In this document: positions 21,841-33,055 of the stretch, in pieces | Numbering within the stretch: position 1 is the first letter of the stretch | Layout: each line of letters starts with the position of its first letter | Origin: Trichobilharzia szidati | Lineage: Eukaryota; Platyhelminthes; Trematoda; Strigeidida; Schistosomatidae | NCBI GenBank assembly: GCA_944472155.2 | Contig: OX235271.1 | Coordinates: 83,279,256 to 83,343,255 of the forward strand | Length of the DNA: 64,000 nucleotides | Direction of reading: 5' to 3' | Translations under genes and position numbers: made by a program | The notes under the pieces: generated by a model | What the model saw: the letters and a program-made list of their open reading frames with translations, nothing else | What the model was told of the DNA's origin: nothing | The model's database searches: none

Positions 21841-21989
21841 CCCAGTGGGTGCGTACTGCCGATAATTCCCAAACTAGGATGAAACAGCAGCTGTCCGGTA
21901 CTCCCTGGTTTTCAATTCTTCTCTAGCTGATATCAATCCGTGATCAACTTGTAAAAACATAACTAACCCTTACAAACCAAACTATAGAA
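21841..21989 (+). mobile_element. Sm-alpha-like repeat (5'-truncated) inserted in PLE arm
   Basis: It starts just after where the tRNA-like head would end (CCCAGTGGGTGCGTACTGCC). It continues through a ribozyme relic (CCGATAA, TTCC/GGAT, GAAAC, AGCAGCTGTCC) and the family tail ending ACAAACCAAACTATAG. AAT repeats lie on both sides. The related PLE copy at 58.36 kb lacks it, giving a paralogous empty site. Confidence 0.75.
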
Positions 21990-22190
21990 AAAAAATAATA
22001 ATAATCGTAGTAATAAGAGAAGAGTACATTATGACTAAATAAACAAAATAAATAAATGTCTATCCCTCTACGGCCAAGGCAGAAGTAGGGATTGTACATA
22101 CTTCTTTTGTACACAAAGGTCTGGCTTAAGAATAGACTTCGTTTGTGTGTACTTCTCAAGGCAAGAAGTATACTGTCACTGTTCCAACAC

Positions 22191-22925
22191 GTCACATTTT
22201 GTGACAGTTAAATACTAAAAGTTTACTTATAACACTCTATTCTGTATCAAATATACCAAACAACTACCTAATGGATTTTAACTCAGTTTCAAAACTGTCT
22301 ATTCACTATTCAGTGTGGTGGTAATTCATCATTAAATCCTGATATGTATGAAATAAAGTTGTTTGTTTTTTTCTTTCTCAAAAACCCTTGTTAGCCTAAT
22401 AAGTGAATAGCAATCACAGATACAATACACGCTTACAAAGAAAAAAAAACAACAGCATTATCGAACTGAAACAGTAACCAACTCACCGTCACACTCACAC
22501 ACACACATACACAAGTGACTACAGTCGAATAACACTTAGAAAAAATGAGAAATGACTCACCTGAGGTGTGTTAAGATTAGCTCCATGTACAGTTCGCAAA
22601 GTTAAGAATTTCAAGCCATTTTTATTTGTAGACAAACATCAGATAATAACATAAACACTATCGCGTAAAATACACGATAGGATAAGTTTCATAAATGTAT
22701 AGAACTATTTAAAAGTCTCAGATTTATGGCTAAAAAGATATGAAAATCAGAATTATTAAACAAATAACACGCTAACAAACGATGTATTCAGAAATAATAT
22801 AATTCTTATCACATCAAGCAGATATCTACTCAATTTTTGAAACACTGAACCAAGTGGAAATTCTGACAGTCTCACGCCAACTGGCTTCAAGTAACAAACT
22901 ACTAAACAAACTGTAGGAGGACATT
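22191..22925. other. No recognised gene; short AC microsatellite
   Basis: There is a CACACACA tract near 22490-22512. A perfect splice-donor look-alike (CAG|GTGAGT, minus strand, 22556-22565) is not supported by a convincing exon. Confidence 0.35.
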
Positions 22926-22943
22926 TTGACAGAGAGACAAAGG

Positions 22944-23003
22944 ACCAGATTTGTGATATAAAATGATATCATTCTATATCACAGGTTCTCATCAGCTGCA
23001 AAC
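22944..23003 (-). ncRNA. Hammerhead-like motif in left PLE arm
   Basis: Minus strand GCAG, CTGATGA, GAACCTGT, GATA (GAAA expected), a near-palindromic stem III ATAGAATGATATCATTTTAT, then CACAAATC. The GAAA box is mutated here but intact in the right arm. Confidence 0.4.
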
Positions 23004-23212
23004 TACCTGAAATTACAATGGTTATATAGACGATAATAACATACTTTAATGTTTAAGTGGTAGTAGAGAAGAAATACTATAAAATTGACGCATCCAAAAT
23101 GTAAGCAGTACAATTTTTAGTTTAAGTTTTCATCATCAATTTATATGCCTTCAAAGTAGAAAAGAGGAGGAGGGATAAAACGAAAAACAGAAAAAATTAA
23201 CAATTAGTAGGG

Positions 23213-23845
23213 ATACTGTACGACAGAGCCAGGAAGCTATGTTCATCGAACAAGCTGGAGGAAGAATTAGGTTTCGTTGAGAAATACCTAAAAGAAAGTG
23301 GATACCCTAAGGGATTTGTACTAAAGTATAGCAGAGAAAAAGATAAGAAAGAAAAACATACAACTGTAGAAAAGAAGAAAGTGTTTATTTCTCTCCTATT
23401 CAAAGGAGATGCAGTGTCACAAAAGATTGACAAAAGAATGAAAGAGGAAATAAAAAGAAGCTTCCTTGCAGCTAAACTCAAAGCATTATACAGCACCACT
23501 TCTTCTATAAGCCAATCAAAACTGGATAAATACCCTGCTGATGTCACCTCCAACTGAGTTTATGAATTTACATGCACTTGCAAGTACATTGGGAGGACGG
23601 AAAGAAGGGCTTCTATCTGGTTTTCTGAACATATGCCAAGAAACTTGTGCCTGAAGGGAAGTAAATATTCTCAGAGTGCAATTACCAGACATATTGTTGA
23701 TACTGGTCATCTCGTAAAGATTTCTAAGTCCTTCAAAATATTAAATAGACAAAAAACAGCAAATTTACTACGATTTGCCGAAGCGGTCGCACTCAAACGA
23801 ATCAAACCAACCAGACTTATGCATACAAAAGGAGAGTGTTATTAA
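23213..23845 (+). pseudogene. PLE ORF C-terminal part: connector and GIY-YIG domain
   Basis: The frame is open from 23213 to TAA 23845 except for one TGA at 23555-23557. The connector reads LYDRARKLCSSNKLEEELGF and YLKESGYPKGFVLKYSREKD. The endonuclease reads VYEFTCTCKYIGRTERR, then HIVDTGHLVKISKSFKIL and LLRFAEAVALKRIKPT. Two residues (Gly plus one) are missing between CxC and YIG compared with CSCGAEYIG at 56541-57866. The domain nicks DNA in active PLEs; the stop and deletion suggest this copy is dead. Confidence 0.75.
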
Positions 23846-24137
23846 TCTCTTACTCCTTTGGTAACTGAATTGTGATTTTGATTACATTAATTAGTCATCT
23901 AATTCAGTGATCTCAACTCACTGAGCAAATCTGAGTTGCTGTGGTAACCTACAAGCTAACACTTAGCTAAGTGTTTCTGTTTTCTGTCTTACTCCTACCC
24001 CTCTTTTCTATATTGAAAACGTATAAATTGTACTGCTTACATTTTAGATGCGTCAATTTCATAGTATTTCTTCTCTACTACCACTTAAATATTAAAGTAT
24101 GTTATTATCATCTATATAACCATTGTAATTTCAGATC

Positions 24138-24192
24138 GTCTGCAGCTGATGAGAACCTGTGAAATAGAATGATATCATTTTATATTGCAAAT
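24138..24192 (+). ncRNA. Hammerhead-like motif in right PLE arm
   Basis: CTGCAG, CTGATGA (24145-24151), GAACCTGT, GAAA (24160-24163), the stem III hairpin TAGAATGATATCATTTTA, then TATTGCAAATC. TGCA before the core can pair with TGCA after the cleavage region. Stem II is weak. Confidence 0.5.
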
Positions 24193-24403
24193 CTGGTCTT
24201 TCTTTCTCTATCGAAATTTATCAAGGGAACCAAATGTAAGAACATTTTGAATTTAATCTTAAAGCGTTAGTTCATGTTAATCGTGTGAAAGCGTCCGGTA
24301 GTTTAGATTAACAAATAACCCTGTTTTAGCCTTTAATCACATAAAAGCGCGATTGAATAATTCCTTTGTAGGACATTTCCTGTTGCGAAATGCAAAGCCA
24401 TAC

Positions 24404-24690
24404 TTTGATTGGACACAATTTAGTAACTAATATCATGCTTCTAGTTTTTTCATTTGCTGCAGACTGAATGTTATCAGTTTCATTTGCCCATCTTCAATGA
24501 AAGTATCCATTATAGTCCTATAAGCGGTCAATCGCGAGTCTGAATAATTCAGTGGTAACATCTTTAACGGAATCATTGGGTGATCCAGCTTCAAACCACG
24601 TAAAGGACATCAGTTGTTTCAAGATTTCAGATGGCGTCTTGCTAACAAGTACCGACAAGCACGAAATCTAGGCCCAAGGTCCTCTGCTGT
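24404..24690 (+). repeat. Inverted-end repeat with tRNA-like core (copy T4, diverged)
   Basis: It begins TTTGATTGGACACAATTTAG, then TGCAGACTGAAT, AGTCCTATAAGCGGTCAATC, GCGAGTCTGAATAATTCAG and TGGTAAC, and ends near CACGAAATCTAGGCC. Module order is that of 1-176 and 2940-3443. It lacks a recognisable right inverted end. Confidence 0.5.
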
Positions 24691-24915
24691 CTGACTCCAA
24701 ATATTTAACAAAGTGACACCTTGAATAATGAATACAGTTCAAGAGAATGCGTGTGTAAAACTAAGGCTCTGAATAAAATATGTTGAGCAGTGAAACAGAA
24801 TAATGATGAAAGAGTAAAGTAGTGAAGATTAGCAGTAATAATGTTTTATCACTTTTGTTCTATCCTTCCTATAAATGTACTAGAATGATTATTGTTACTA
24901 TGACTGTTGGACAAC

Positions 24916-26072
24916 CTCGCCTAGATTACTAGCTCACTAGTATTCTAGCCGGTCCCAAGCCCGGATAAAGAGGGAGGGTTGGGGCGAGGTGCTAGAAACT
25001 CCACCCCCAAAACTTAACCAAACTGCTACTAAAACTTCAACGCACAAATATATTAAAAATTCTAAAAATACAAACAATAACCTTATTTCTCGCTGGAATC
25101 GAGGAAGTGAAATGACGCAGGCTGGTGGAAGCCTTCGGGAAGCCAGTCAACCGATGAGCCTTCTTTCGATGAAAGCAAAAATAAGGATGGGGACGTGGAA
25201 TATTCGTACAATGTACGAAACTGGAAAGGCTGCTCAGGTAGCCGCAGAAATGAGGAGATAAAAAATAGAAGTGTTGGGAATCTGCGAGAGCAGATGGAAC
25301 GGATGTGGAAGGAGCCACCTACCAACTGGAGAGACAATAATCTACTCCGGTCACCCAGAGGACGATCACGAGCACACCGAGGGAGTAGCCATCATGGTGT
25401 CACCAACAACCACAAAAGCAGCAACAACATTCAGCGCCAATCACCATCAACGGGAGGGATTTGAAAGAGGTTACTTCATTCACTAATCTACAGGAACGGA
25501 CGAGGATGTCAAATCGAGAATCGGAAAGGCGAGAAACACATTCATCAACCTGAAACCAATCTGGAAATCTTCCTCACTCAGCATCAACAACAAAATTCGG
25601 ATTTTTAATACAAACGTCAAGTCAGTCAGTTCTTCTATACGGATCAGAAACTTGGCGGGTCACAAAGAACATTTCCAACAGCCTGTTGCAGACCTTTATC
25701 AACAACTGTCTTCGTTCTATACTCAAGATCAGATGGACAGAAAGAATCACCAACAAGAAACTATGGGAACAAACAAAACAAGAACCAATCGCCAAACAAC
25801 AAATATGCAGGAGAAAGTGGAGATGGATTGGACACTCGCTGAGGAGGCCGTTGGGTGACATCGCGCATCAGGCTATAGCTCGAGTGGAACCTGAAGGGGA
25901 AGCGGCGAGTGGGACGTCCAGGGGTGACATGGAGGAGATCGTGTGAAGAAGACTTGAAACAGTATGGACTAACATGGATGCAATTGAAAAGTACAGCAGA
26001 AGACAAAAGCAAGTGGAGATGGGCAGTTGAAGCCCTATGTTCCACTAGGAACCCAAGGGAACAATAATAATA
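24916..26072 (+). mobile_element. RTE LINE with internal deletion (5' leader, EN start, 3' end)
   Basis: The 5' leader (24916-25080) is followed by the start of the RTE endonuclease: RMGTWNIRTMYETGKAAQVA, then after a TAA at 25260-25262 VLGICESRWNGCG (E conserved). At about 25415-25435 the sequence jumps, at the CAGCAACAAC repeat, into the RT C-terminal region (APITINGRDL-like, then ARNTFINLKPIWKSS and [19 protein letters not shown]). It ends GAAGCCCTATGTTCCACT, (AAT)n. ATGACTG-TGGACA flanks it on both sides (24900 and 26073). About 2 kb of EN and RT are missing. Confidence 0.8.
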
Positions 26073-26135
26073 ATGACTGATGGACACAAGTTGCTTACAA
26101 GTGATAATTCTCTAATAAAATTTTATTTTTTTATT

Positions 26136-26900
26136 TATTGTCCCCTTGGGTTCCGAAAGGAACACAGGCTTCAACAACACATCTCCACTTTCTTCCATTT
26201 TCTGTCATCCTCTTCAGCCGCGTCCACGATTGCCCAAACTCTCTCATCTCTTCTTCACCACACGATCTCCTCGCAGCGAGAATCCAATCGTCAACTCCTA
26301 TTCGGGATTACACTCGAGCTATGACGTGCATTGAGTACAATGTCATTTGACGGCCTCCTCAATGTATGGCCGATCAATCCATCTCCATTTTCTCCCGTAT
26401 ATTTGTTGAGCCAGCGGCTCTTGGTTGGTTTGTTGACAGCCAGAGTTTCGTGTTGCTAATTCTTTGTAGCTATATGACCTTCAGTATGCAGTCAGAGAAG
26501 ATGGCAGCTACTAAAAATAGTCTGCAACCTGTTCGAAATCCTAACGTAACACGCAGTGCAAGTTTCTGACCCGTATAGAAGGACCGACTTCACAGTGGTG
26601 TTGAAAATGTTAATCTTGTTCCTTATGCTGTGGGCAGAAGATTTTCAAACTGGTTTCAGATTGATGAAGGCGTATCTTGTCTTCCTGATTCGGACTTTGA
26701 CATCTTCGTCCGTTCAACCTGTTGTTGAAACGATGCTTCCTGAGCAGATAAGTGAAGGAGGCAACCTCTGTTAAATCTCTCCCGTTGATAGTCATTAGTG
26801 TTGATTGTTGTTGTTTTTGTTTCTGTTCGTTTGTTGGTTGGTTATCTTCATCACCTCCGTCTTCTCCATATTCAATTGCAGTCCTGTCTTTCCAATAAAA
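26136..26900 (-). mobile_element. RTE LINE 3' end (decayed)
   Basis: Minus strand: the tail (GAACCCAAGGGGACAATAAA) is at the left, then C-terminal codons running right to TINGRDLTEVASFTYL near 26795 and a CAG/CAA-rich stretch at 26800-26830. Many stops. Confidence 0.7.
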
Positions 26901-27094
26901 TACACAACTATATTACGGCAAACCTTTTAGATTGATTTTTTTCACCCGACATTGCTGAATCTGTGTAAATAACTGTTAGCTGGAAAACATAATTATGGTT
27001 CCATTTTCTCACATATCAATTGTCAGCATAGTTTGGATTAAGCTGAAAGCGAATGGGATTATAATTCATGTGCTTTTTACTTATTACTATTCAT

Positions 27095-27832
27095 CCTTAG
27101 GCGTAGTGTGGAACGCGGGACTTCAGCAGCACATCTTCATTGTATTCTGTTCTGTGCCATCATTTTAAGCAGGCTTCACGACTACCCGCAAACTTTCACT
27201 TCGTCTTTATATGATTTTCGGCATCTCAGTCTCCTGCACCAAACGCATCACCACCTGTTTGGGTTTCTCTCAAAGACTTGGACTGTGATGCCAGTTAACA
27301 GCCTCGTCAGCTTAAGTCCAACCTATCTCCATTTCATTCTGCACATTTTTGGGTAATACGTTGTTGACTGGTTCACCACCTACCAGATTTCCGTAGTGCT
27401 CATCCCCCCCAGCTTGGCCACTTGATCTTCATTACCGAGTGAAGGTGATGACTTTAGATGAATGTTTGAAACAGGATGCTGGAAATGCTTTTGGTAATGC
27501 CTTCATCAAATCTCTGAACCACACAGAAGCATTAACTTGACTAGCATTATTCCTGAAAATTCCGATCTTTTTCCATGTGCTAAGTTCTGTATATTTCCAC
27601 AGAGTAATGAATGCATGTCCTGCTTTCTTGATCCTAACTGGCTGGCACTGACATTCATGTCAGTTGGAACAGTGCTGCACAAGCAGGTAAGTGGAAGAAA
27701 CAAATTCCTCTGGATTTCACTCAGTGATCGTGACTGGTGCTTGTTGTTGTTGGTTATTTCGGGTATCTTCATCACCCCTATCTTATTTATGCTCACTTGA
27801 AGTCTTCTATTCGCCTCCTTTCCTGAAGACCT
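27095..27832 (-). mobile_element. RTE LINE 3' end (old, strongly decayed)
   Basis: Minus-strand similarity to the same RTE C-terminus: GAAGTCCCGCGTTCCACACT at the left end and ATCACTGAGTGAAATCCAG near 27715. It ends near the KTEVMKI-like block at 27780-27800. It is more diverged than neighbouring copies, so an older insertion. Confidence 0.5.
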
Positions 27833-28093
27833 TTCCGGGCTTTACTTGGGTATTATCCAGTTTTTGAAACATGAAACATAAATTAATATGAGAAGTGTAG
27901 TTCTAGTGTTTTCTTCGTGTTAGTCTAACACTCGTCTCCTCACTCGCCACCCTTAGGTTAACTATCCGATCTGGTCTACCACAGTCAGGAAGATCAGTCT
28001 CTCTAACTAAAAGGCTTCTATAAGCTTTCCGCTGTGAATTATTTGTCCTGTGAAAACATCACATAGCTGTTGAATAAGGTGTATGTGTATATG

Positions 28094-28315
28094 TGCTTTG
28101 GCGGTTCAGTGGTAGAATACTAGCCAACTGCACATGTGGTCCATGGTTCATGCCAAGGCCGATATGCACGCCATAGAGTCACTTAGCCGGTTATTAGCCC
28201 AATCAGGCATGGGACTAGCGATCTCACCCCGTAAAGAATATACACCAATGCTACTGAAACTTCAAGGCTCAAGCTTGAAGCTCAATGTCCCACTGGGAAG
28301 TGAAATAAATAAATT
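28094..28315 (+). mobile_element. tRNA-headed SINE (copy d, diverged)
   Basis: Head with GGCGGTTCAGTGGTAGAATA and GGTCCATGGTTCATGCC (a damaged T-arm). The body ends with GCTACTGAAACTTCAAGGC and the tail GAAGCTCAATGTCCCACTGG. An AT dinucleotide tract follows at 28325-28340. Confidence 0.6.
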
Positions 28316-28344
28316 TTAAAAATTATATATATATATATGCAACA

Positions 28345-28872
28345 CTGTACTCCATAGTGTATAAGAAGCTTCTAAAATACTTCACTGCCGTTGCTGCTGA
28401 AGACTTTTTCAAAATCGGTGAAGTCGATACAAAGAATCGACTGATATTCGAAGCTCTGTTCGACGACCCTACGCAATGTCGCTATTTCTTCCGCACATGA
28501 TTTGTTTTTCCTGAATCCGGGATGAAGTCTTCCATTAAAGAAAAGGCATCTTTTGGTCTTTTCAAAATAAGACGACTTAGTATTTTGCTTCAAGTAGACA
28601 GGAGCATGTTTTCACGCCAGTCCTTACATTGGTTCAGGTCACCATTCTTGGCCATTTAGATAAAGTAGCTACTGTTCCAAACAACAGGCACCTTCTTTTC
28701 CTTCTACTTCTTCTGAAGCAATAGCGTAAACATGTCCTCTGAAGTCACTGGGTTCATTTTCAGTGTATTTGGAGGGATTCCATCCAGTTCTACTGCTCTT
28801 CTGGGTTTTAGTCACTGTGTGGCCTTCAAGATTTTTGCTTCTGTCGGAGGGTTGGTGTTGACTGGCTATTTT
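28345..28872 (-). pseudogene. RTE-like reverse transcriptase fragment (fingers to motif A)
   Basis: Minus strand, with stops: RRAVELDGIPPNTLKMNP, MAKNGDLNQCKDWRENMLLS, SKILSRLILKR, HPGFRKNKSCAEEIATLRRV and CIDFTDFEKVFSSNGSEVF. The last block is RT motif A with its aspartate. It is the same region as 33537-33970 but more diverged, and lacks motifs B and C. Confidence 0.7.
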
Positions 28873-29469
28873 AGTACGAACAAATGATTGTGTCTCAATT
28901 CTAATCTATATGTGATTTATGTGTTTTAATAGTTTAGTAACATGTTGTATATCTTTAGCCACTCACTGAAAATTTAAATCTTTGCACCAAGCAGTTATCA
29001 ATACTTAGTCAACATAGTATAAGGATAGCTTACACAGTATCCGTTTATGGTTGAATGAATATTACCAATGAATACCTTATCTAAACTGTTACTTCTCACG
29101 TCTTTATAGCTGAATTTTATGTGGATAGCGATGTCTGCCAAACTACAAATTTGATAAAATACAACAGTGATTTATTAATTCAATTGATATAACAATTAAG
29201 TACTAGCCAAATAAACATGAAAATGTAAAAGTATATAAAACGAGTGGGCGGTCTAGTAATTTTTATAGACGAATGACTGTATAACATGATGATGATGTCA
29301 AGGTCACTCGATGTTGATTGGCTTCTGTCTTCATATATAACATATTCGGCTATACCAGCTTTTTCATGGTATCATGTTTTTACACTGCCCACATCACATT
29401 TTTATCTATCTAGTCATTTAGTTATTTTTTGTGATCACATTCAATTCATCTGACAATATCACAGCATCC
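28873..29469. other. No recognised gene
   Basis: AT-rich; nothing recognised. Confidence 0.3.
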
Positions 29470-30115
29470 AGTTAAATTCCATATTAGTTTGTTTATTAGA
29501 TATATCACACAGTGAAACAGTATTATTATTCACTGGATGACGTTTCGAACAAAATTTATTGTTCATAATCATTTCATCAATTATAATCACACAACTTCGA
29601 AACTTGAGTTCCATAGTTTTCTTTATTCTCTCCTATTGTATGGCTATGTGTAACTGGATATAGTGAGTGGAATTGCTGAACTATTCTCTAGATTTCTTAT
29701 CTTATTCGCGTCAACTAATCCAGCTTTACCTAGGTTCTGCGCTTCACTAGTCTGACTGCACCTGTTCTACTATTTTGACCTATGTATTTGATCTGATAAT
29801 CATCTCAGGCAGGGTATTAGATAAACTAAACTGTTTTGTATGATTTGCGCCACAGGATCCTTTAGCTAACAAAGCTTGTTTCTAATTGAGATTGTGGGTT
29901 TGAATACCATTCACTTTTATTCCTGCATTGTTAAGAATTCTCCATAAGGTTTCCGAGGTTCTTTATTTGTATGGAAGTACTACTGATGATATATATTCCC
30001 TATTGTTGGTGTCATCATTATCCTTTGCATGTTTGACACTCATGTCGTCATTAATACTACTATTATTATTATCATCATTATCACCACTATAATTTATTTC
30101 ATTTTTAAAATTTTT
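29470..30115 (-). pseudogene. Second-lineage Penelope-like element, 3' part (internally deleted)
   Basis: Minus strand matches the element at 48065-48860: the segment encoding TSETLWRILNNAGIKVN near 29950, a lysine-tryptophan-rich KLC-LKDPVAQI block, and the 3' region with AACAATAAATTTTGTTCG near 29550. The GIY-YIG core itself is missing. An ATT-rich tract at 30055-30085 matches the AAT tract at 48075-48140. Confidence 0.6.
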
Positions 30116-30509
30116 ATACATATTTCCTGATTAATTTATCAGGGTAATTATTAAGTTTCAAAGTTTCTCTTACATTCCTCACTTCCTGTCTTAGATTTCC
30201 CTTGGTACTACTTAGTTTTGTTCTCTACTACATTTCATCAATCCTATTTTCACTGACATAGGATGGGGTGATCAGTTAAACTTTGTACTGTCATATCGTA
30301 GTAAGAACAGAACATGGATAATGTTCGTTAATCACACGCAAAATAAATGTCGTTTACTTTGCCTTATATATATAGTAAAATGACCTAATTTGCAGTCAGT
30401 AATGCATTAGTTTTCACCATTTTAAATTATTTCCAGAGGGGACAGTTAAGTCACATGTGATGACAAGTACTCACCGATGACGTTGACCAGCGATAGAGCT
30501 TTAAAAGTC

Positions 30510-30760
30510 AAAGAAATTGACGGAAGTTGGATTCCATCCCAGTGGCTGAATGCTCAACGAGCTGGCATCGCAGCCTAAAGATTCTGGCTTCGATTCCAAA
30601 TGAGCTCATGGATGATTACTGATGAAGAGGAGCCACAAACTGACGGAACGAAACAACTGTCCAGTAATCGATATTTTTCAGTGGTTCTCTAACTGATATC
30701 AGTTAAAGATCTAAGCTAAATCCAATCTAATCTCTACAAACTAAAACTTGAAAATTTATT
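30510..30760 (+). mobile_element. Sm-alpha-like short repeat
   Basis: Head with CAGTGGCTGAATGCTCAACG and ATTCTGGCTTCGATTCC, a ribozyme relic at 30611-30670, then the family tail GTGGTTCTCTAACTGATATC and ACAAACTAAAACTTG. Confidence 0.7.
30611..30670 (+). ncRNA. Hammerhead ribozyme relic (Sm-alpha-like)
   Basis: GATTACTG pairs over eight bases with CAGTAATC after the GTC cleavage triplet. Between them lie ATGAAGAGGAGCC, a loop, GGAAC, GAAAC, AACT and GTC. Stem I and the cleavage triplet are intact; the core box and stem II have changes. Confidence 0.5.
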
Positions 30761-31327
30761 TTTTATAAAATTGTCTTTTATTGCATATTTGTTTAGTATG
30801 GTATTCCAACATTTGGATACAAAAATCCTGGTGATTTTGTTCAATCAAGAGTAAATCTGACAGACTGTAGATGGAGAATTAAGAATGACATCACCGAAAA
30901 TGATTTTATTTACAGAATTTCTCAACATCACTTTACACAACCTTAATTAGGTTTAAATACGTCTAAACACCTGTCAAATATCCAGATTGCAAAAATCCTG
31001 GACCTATCTCTGGTTTTAGAAGACTAAGCTTAATACGCAGAAAACTATGCACTATAACTGACGCAGAACAACAGAAAACTGTTGGGCAACAAGAGTTAGT
31101 TATGTCCAAAGTCTGTAAATAAACGTTAATATAATATACAACAATACTTCTGACCGTTATTCTCCAATATTCTGTCAACCAATACACGATTAAGCAATGA
31201 CAGCCTTCTTTTCTACCGCCAATGGAGACCAGCTCGAATAAACAAACTATTCAATGTTCACCAGCATTGACAGCACCTTTGTAAAAGAAAATGACTATGG
31301 AATAATTTGAATGTATACGCTGATATG
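30761..31327. other. No recognised gene
   Basis: AT-rich, chance frames only. Confidence 0.3.
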
Positions 31328-32220
31328 TTATTATTATTATCCTTTAATTCCTAGAGGAACATAGGGCTTCAGCCGTGCGTCTCCATTGCTTTCGGTTCTC
31401 TGCAAGAGTCTTCACCAGGCTCCAAGTCTACACATACGCTTTCATTTCCTCTTCACATGACCTCCTCCAAGTCACCCTTGGACGACCAACTTGCCGTTTC
31501 CCTTTCGAGTGATGACCTGGCGTGTGATGTCACTTGATGGTTTCCTCAGAGTATGGCCAATCCACCTACCTCCATTTCTTCCTGCCTATTTGTTTCACAA
31601 TCGGTTCCTGGTTGATTCGCTCCCAGAGATCTCTGTTGCTGATCTTTTCTGGCCGGCCATCTGATCTTGAGTATTGAGCGAAGACAACTGTTAATGAAGG
31701 TCTGTAGTTTGTTTGAGATGCTCTTTGTGACGCACAGTGCAAGTCTCTGATTCGTATAGTAGCAGTGACTTCACATTGGAGTTGAAAATCCGGATCTTAT
31801 TTTTGATGCTGAGAGTTGTTGACCTGCACACAGACTTGAGAGTTGTGATAGCTTGTCTTGCTTTTCCGATTCTTGTTTTTATATCCTCGTCAGTTCCGCC
31901 TGTAGTTGAAACGATGCTTCCCAGGTAGGTAGGTAGGTAAAGGAGGTTGCTTCTTTCAGATTTCTCCCATTTATGCTGATTGTTGTCGTTGTTGTTGTTG
32001 CTGTTGCTGTTGGTCAGGAATCTTCATCACCTCTGTTTTCTCTATGTTCACATGTAGTCCTATCTTTGATGCTTCTTCTGCTAACTTGTTGCTTTTCGCT
32101 TGCATATCTTCCAGTTTGTGGGAAATCAGACACATATCATCGGCGAAGTCAAGATCCTCCAAGTCTTTTGTGTGCCTGTTTCCTCATTGCCCACTGTTTG
32201 TCGCATTATCCAGTCTACTG
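31328..32220 (-). mobile_element. RTE LINE 3' end with RT motif C
   Basis: The tail and (AAT)n are at the left (31328-31350). Coding runs right on the minus strand to LDFADDMCLISHKLEDMQAK (RT motif C FADD, near 32150) and DW-(I)MRQ at 32205-32220. A glutamine run from CAA/CAG repeats lies near 31985-32010 and an AGGT tetranucleotide repeat at 31922-31938. It is 5'-truncated just before motif C. Stops and frameshifts are present. Confidence 0.8.
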
Positions 32221-32854
32221 ATATGTGGTGTGTTGTAAAATAATAATAATTTATTATTATTACCAACTTTATTCTGGACAACACATATATACCTACAGTA
32301 CCTGATTCACAGTATGCTTGATCACTAAATATTTAGTCGTTGTGAAGAATCTTCACGTGGAATAAAAATCGATAGTATGGCATTTGACGTAATACTGTTC
32401 AGTTTAGAAGTACTCGCTAATTCCCACTCTTCATATTGTCTTTTTTTTGTTCATTTCCGCTGAGAAATGCATAGCGGTAGGTTGGAATTGAGTTTAAAAA
32501 TAAATACAAATACATTTTACAATTGAAGAAGGTAACTGTCATTTTATCTATGAATTGGACACTAAAGATTGGATCTATTATACAAGGAACTAAGGGAAAT
32601 ATGCAGTAACTAGTAGAATAAATGGATGGTTTTTAAGATTAGAGTGTGATAATCACTACAAGATATATTCATGAAACCAAATCTGTATAAATGTGATTGT
32701 ACAGTCGAAGGTTTTCTTTTCGTTGATTAACGTGCTATGCTTTTCCTAGTGAAAATAGCCAACCATTAATATGTAGATCAGCAAAATAAAAGTCTGTCAA
32801 ATACAAACTATAATGAATGATTTTCAAGTGTTAATTTACGAGGATCTGATTGGT
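32221..32854. other. No recognised gene
   Basis: Starts with an AAT/TTA palindromic tract (32238-32262). Otherwise AT-rich with nothing recognised. Confidence 0.3.
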
Positions 32855-33055
32855 TATGGGTTCGATCACGGGATGGCATCACTTAGAGAACCACTGAAAA
32901 ACCAGGTAGTTTCGTCCTCTCCATATGGGACTCTTCATCAGTGCGTACTCACCTGACTCGAACTCAAGACCTTCTGGTTACAGGACGAGCTGGAAGTTCA
33001 CCCAGCCATTGGGACCTGATCCAACGGACCATGAATTCCAAATTCTGCTGATTCG
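32855..33055 (-). mobile_element. Sm-alpha-like short repeat
   Basis: Minus strand: head (CCAATGGCTGGGTGAAC and CAGAAGGTCTTGAGTTCGAG) at the right, ribozyme relic in the middle, tail at the left (GGTTTTTCAGTGGTTCTC). Confidence 0.7.
32905..32950 (-). ncRNA. Hammerhead ribozyme relic (Sm-alpha-like)
   Basis: Minus strand: CACTGATGAAGAGTCC, loop, GGACGAAAC. The core can be read as UGAAGA and stem II as GUCC/GGAC. The GTC cleavage triplet after stem III is lost. Confidence 0.45.

Larger units (their letters stand above)
21415..22190 (-). mobile_element. Penelope-like element, C-terminus and 3' arm, with nested SINE
   Basis: About 22120-22060 on the minus strand encodes LCVQKKYVQSLLLPWP, the PLE C-terminus. 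The arm continues to 21415 and ends in a hammerhead-like motif. The copy at 58363-58913 is nearly identical over the whole arm. In this copy an Sm-alpha-like repeat is inserted at 21841-21989 within an AAT tract that is uninterrupted in the other copy. Confidence 0.8.
22926..24228 (+). mobile_element. Penelope-like element with inverted terminal arms
   Basis: 22926-23186 and about 23975-24228 are reverse complements over roughly 250 bp; shared blocks include GATGCGTCAATT, AGTATTTCTTCTCTACTACC and GCTGATGAGAACCTGTG. Between them is the 3' half of a PLE ORF (23213-23845). This is the inverted pseudo-LTR layout known from Penelope elements, with the reverse transcriptase lost by 5' truncation at the left arm. 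Confidence 0.85.

Noticed and set aside
22490..22512. CRISPR-like or regulatory repeat
   Set aside because: Simple AC microsatellite; no spacers, and the genome is eukaryotic.
22556..22640. Possible minus-strand exon ending in CAG|GTGAGT
   Set aside because: Perfect donor, but the open frame is only about 25 codons after a TGA, with no acceptor; probably chance.
29520..29570. Hammerhead-like CTGGATGACGTTTCGAAC in the second-lineage PLE 3' region (also 55668 and 48740)
   Set aside because: Read in either sense, the boxes are too far from CUGANGA/GAAA, and no helix III space remains between GAAAC and GTC. The GAACAA/TTGTTC hairpin is real but not enough.
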